Shown here piece after piece: positions 6,300 through 6,378 of a stretch of 6,378 bases of DNA. Both the position numbers and the translations under genes were made by a program. The stretch's first letter is position 1; each line of letters starts with the position of its first letter. The notes beneath the pieces were generated by a model. The model was given only the letters and a program-made list of their open reading frames with translations. It made no database searches and was not told the origin of the DNA. The DNA comes from Rhodocyclaceae bacterium (GTDB lineage Bacteria; Pseudomonadota; Gammaproteobacteria; Burkholderiales; Rhodocyclaceae). The stretch covers positions 1-6,378 of the forward strand of contig JADFDL010000101.1 of assembly GCA_018262875.1 (NCBI GenBank), read 5' to 3'.

Positions 6300-6303
6300 C
6301 TCC
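6300..6303 (-). promoter_or_regulatory. Ribosome binding site of rplN
   Basis: GGAG on the minus strand lies 8 bases before the rplN ATG, a standard spacing. It supports the MIQMQT start. The whole stretch 6292-6378 upstream of rplN contains no reading frame that resembles the end of rpsQ, the usual upstream neighbour, and I see no convincing -35/-10 pair in it. Confidence 0.75.
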
Positions 6304-6319
6304 AACTTAATCGCAGCAT

Positions 6320-6369
6320 GCACCGCGGTCAGTCTTGGAACCCGTCCGGGTTGGACCTGACCGGCGTGC
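6320..6369 (-). other. Interrupted inverted repeat (possible mRNA hairpin) in the leader upstream of rplN
   Basis: On the minus strand this stretch can fold into a layered stem. The outer arms are GCAC/GTGC (6366-6369 with 6320-6323). After a 2x2 mismatch come the middle arms CGGTCAG/CTGACCG (6357-6363 with 6326-6332). After a 4x6 internal loop come the inner arms AACCCG/CGGGTT (6347-6352 with 6339-6344) around a 2-base centre, so the innermost pair probably opens to leave a 4-base loop. No T-run follows, so it does not look like an intrinsic terminator. It ends 28 bases before the rplN start. The folding is read directly from the sequence; an mRNA function is inference. Confidence 0.5.
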
Positions 6370-6378
6370 CGGCCAAGC

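Noticed and set aside
6292..6378. C-terminal end of rpsQ, expected upstream of rplN
   Set aside because: None of the three minus-strand frames resembles the end of S17; rpsQ, if present, lies beyond the right edge.
6292..6378. spc promoter upstream of rplN
   Set aside because: I looked for -35/-10 pairs on the minus strand and found none with reasonable matches at 16-18 base spacing; any promoter would lie further upstream.

Overview
The window is one continuous stretch of the ribosomal-protein superoperon. All fifteen recognisable genes lie on the minus strand, so transcription runs from high to low coordinates: rplN, rplX, rplE, rpsN, rpsH, rplF, rplR, rpsE, rpmD, rplO, secY, infA, rpmJ, rpsM and the first 37 codons of rpsK, which runs off the left edge. 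This corresponds to the spc operon (rplN to rpmJ) followed by the start of the alpha operon (rpsM, rpsK; rpsD, rpoA and rplQ would be expected next).

The likely source is a betaproteobacterium. The evidence is infA sitting between secY and rpmJ (E. coli keeps infA elsewhere), a 122-residue L14 very close to betaproteobacterial versions, the [19 protein letters not shown] stretch in S5, a 101-residue zinc-free S14, and a GC-rich sequence. A group such as Rhodocyclales or Nitrosomonadales is possible, but this is an impression from protein similarity and not a demonstrated placement.

Layout from the upstream end: 6292-6378 is an untranslated leader ahead of rplN; it carries an interrupted inverted repeat and the rplN ribosome binding site, with no recognisable rpsQ end. 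From 6291 to 688 the genes are packed with gaps of 0 to 13 bases, and many Shine-Dalgarno sequences are built into the preceding stop codon (TAAGGA, TGAGGG and similar), which fits coupled translation. secY starts with TTG behind a weak Shine-Dalgarno. The largest internal gap, 486-551 between rpmJ and rpsM, holds a strong sigma70-type promoter (TTGATC, 17 bases, TATAAT), placed where the alpha-operon promoter lies in E. coli, and a small hairpin over the rpsM ribosome binding site.

Functionally the products are large-subunit proteins (L14, L24, L5, L6, L18, L30, L15, L36), small-subunit proteins (S14, S8, S5, S13, S11), initiation factor IF1 and the SecY channel of the Sec translocon. In E. 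coli, S8 represses the spc operon and S4 the alpha operon. I found no mobile element, CRISPR array, tRNA, rRNA or unfamiliar protein gene. This is core housekeeping DNA, and the points of interest are regulatory details and not a new system.
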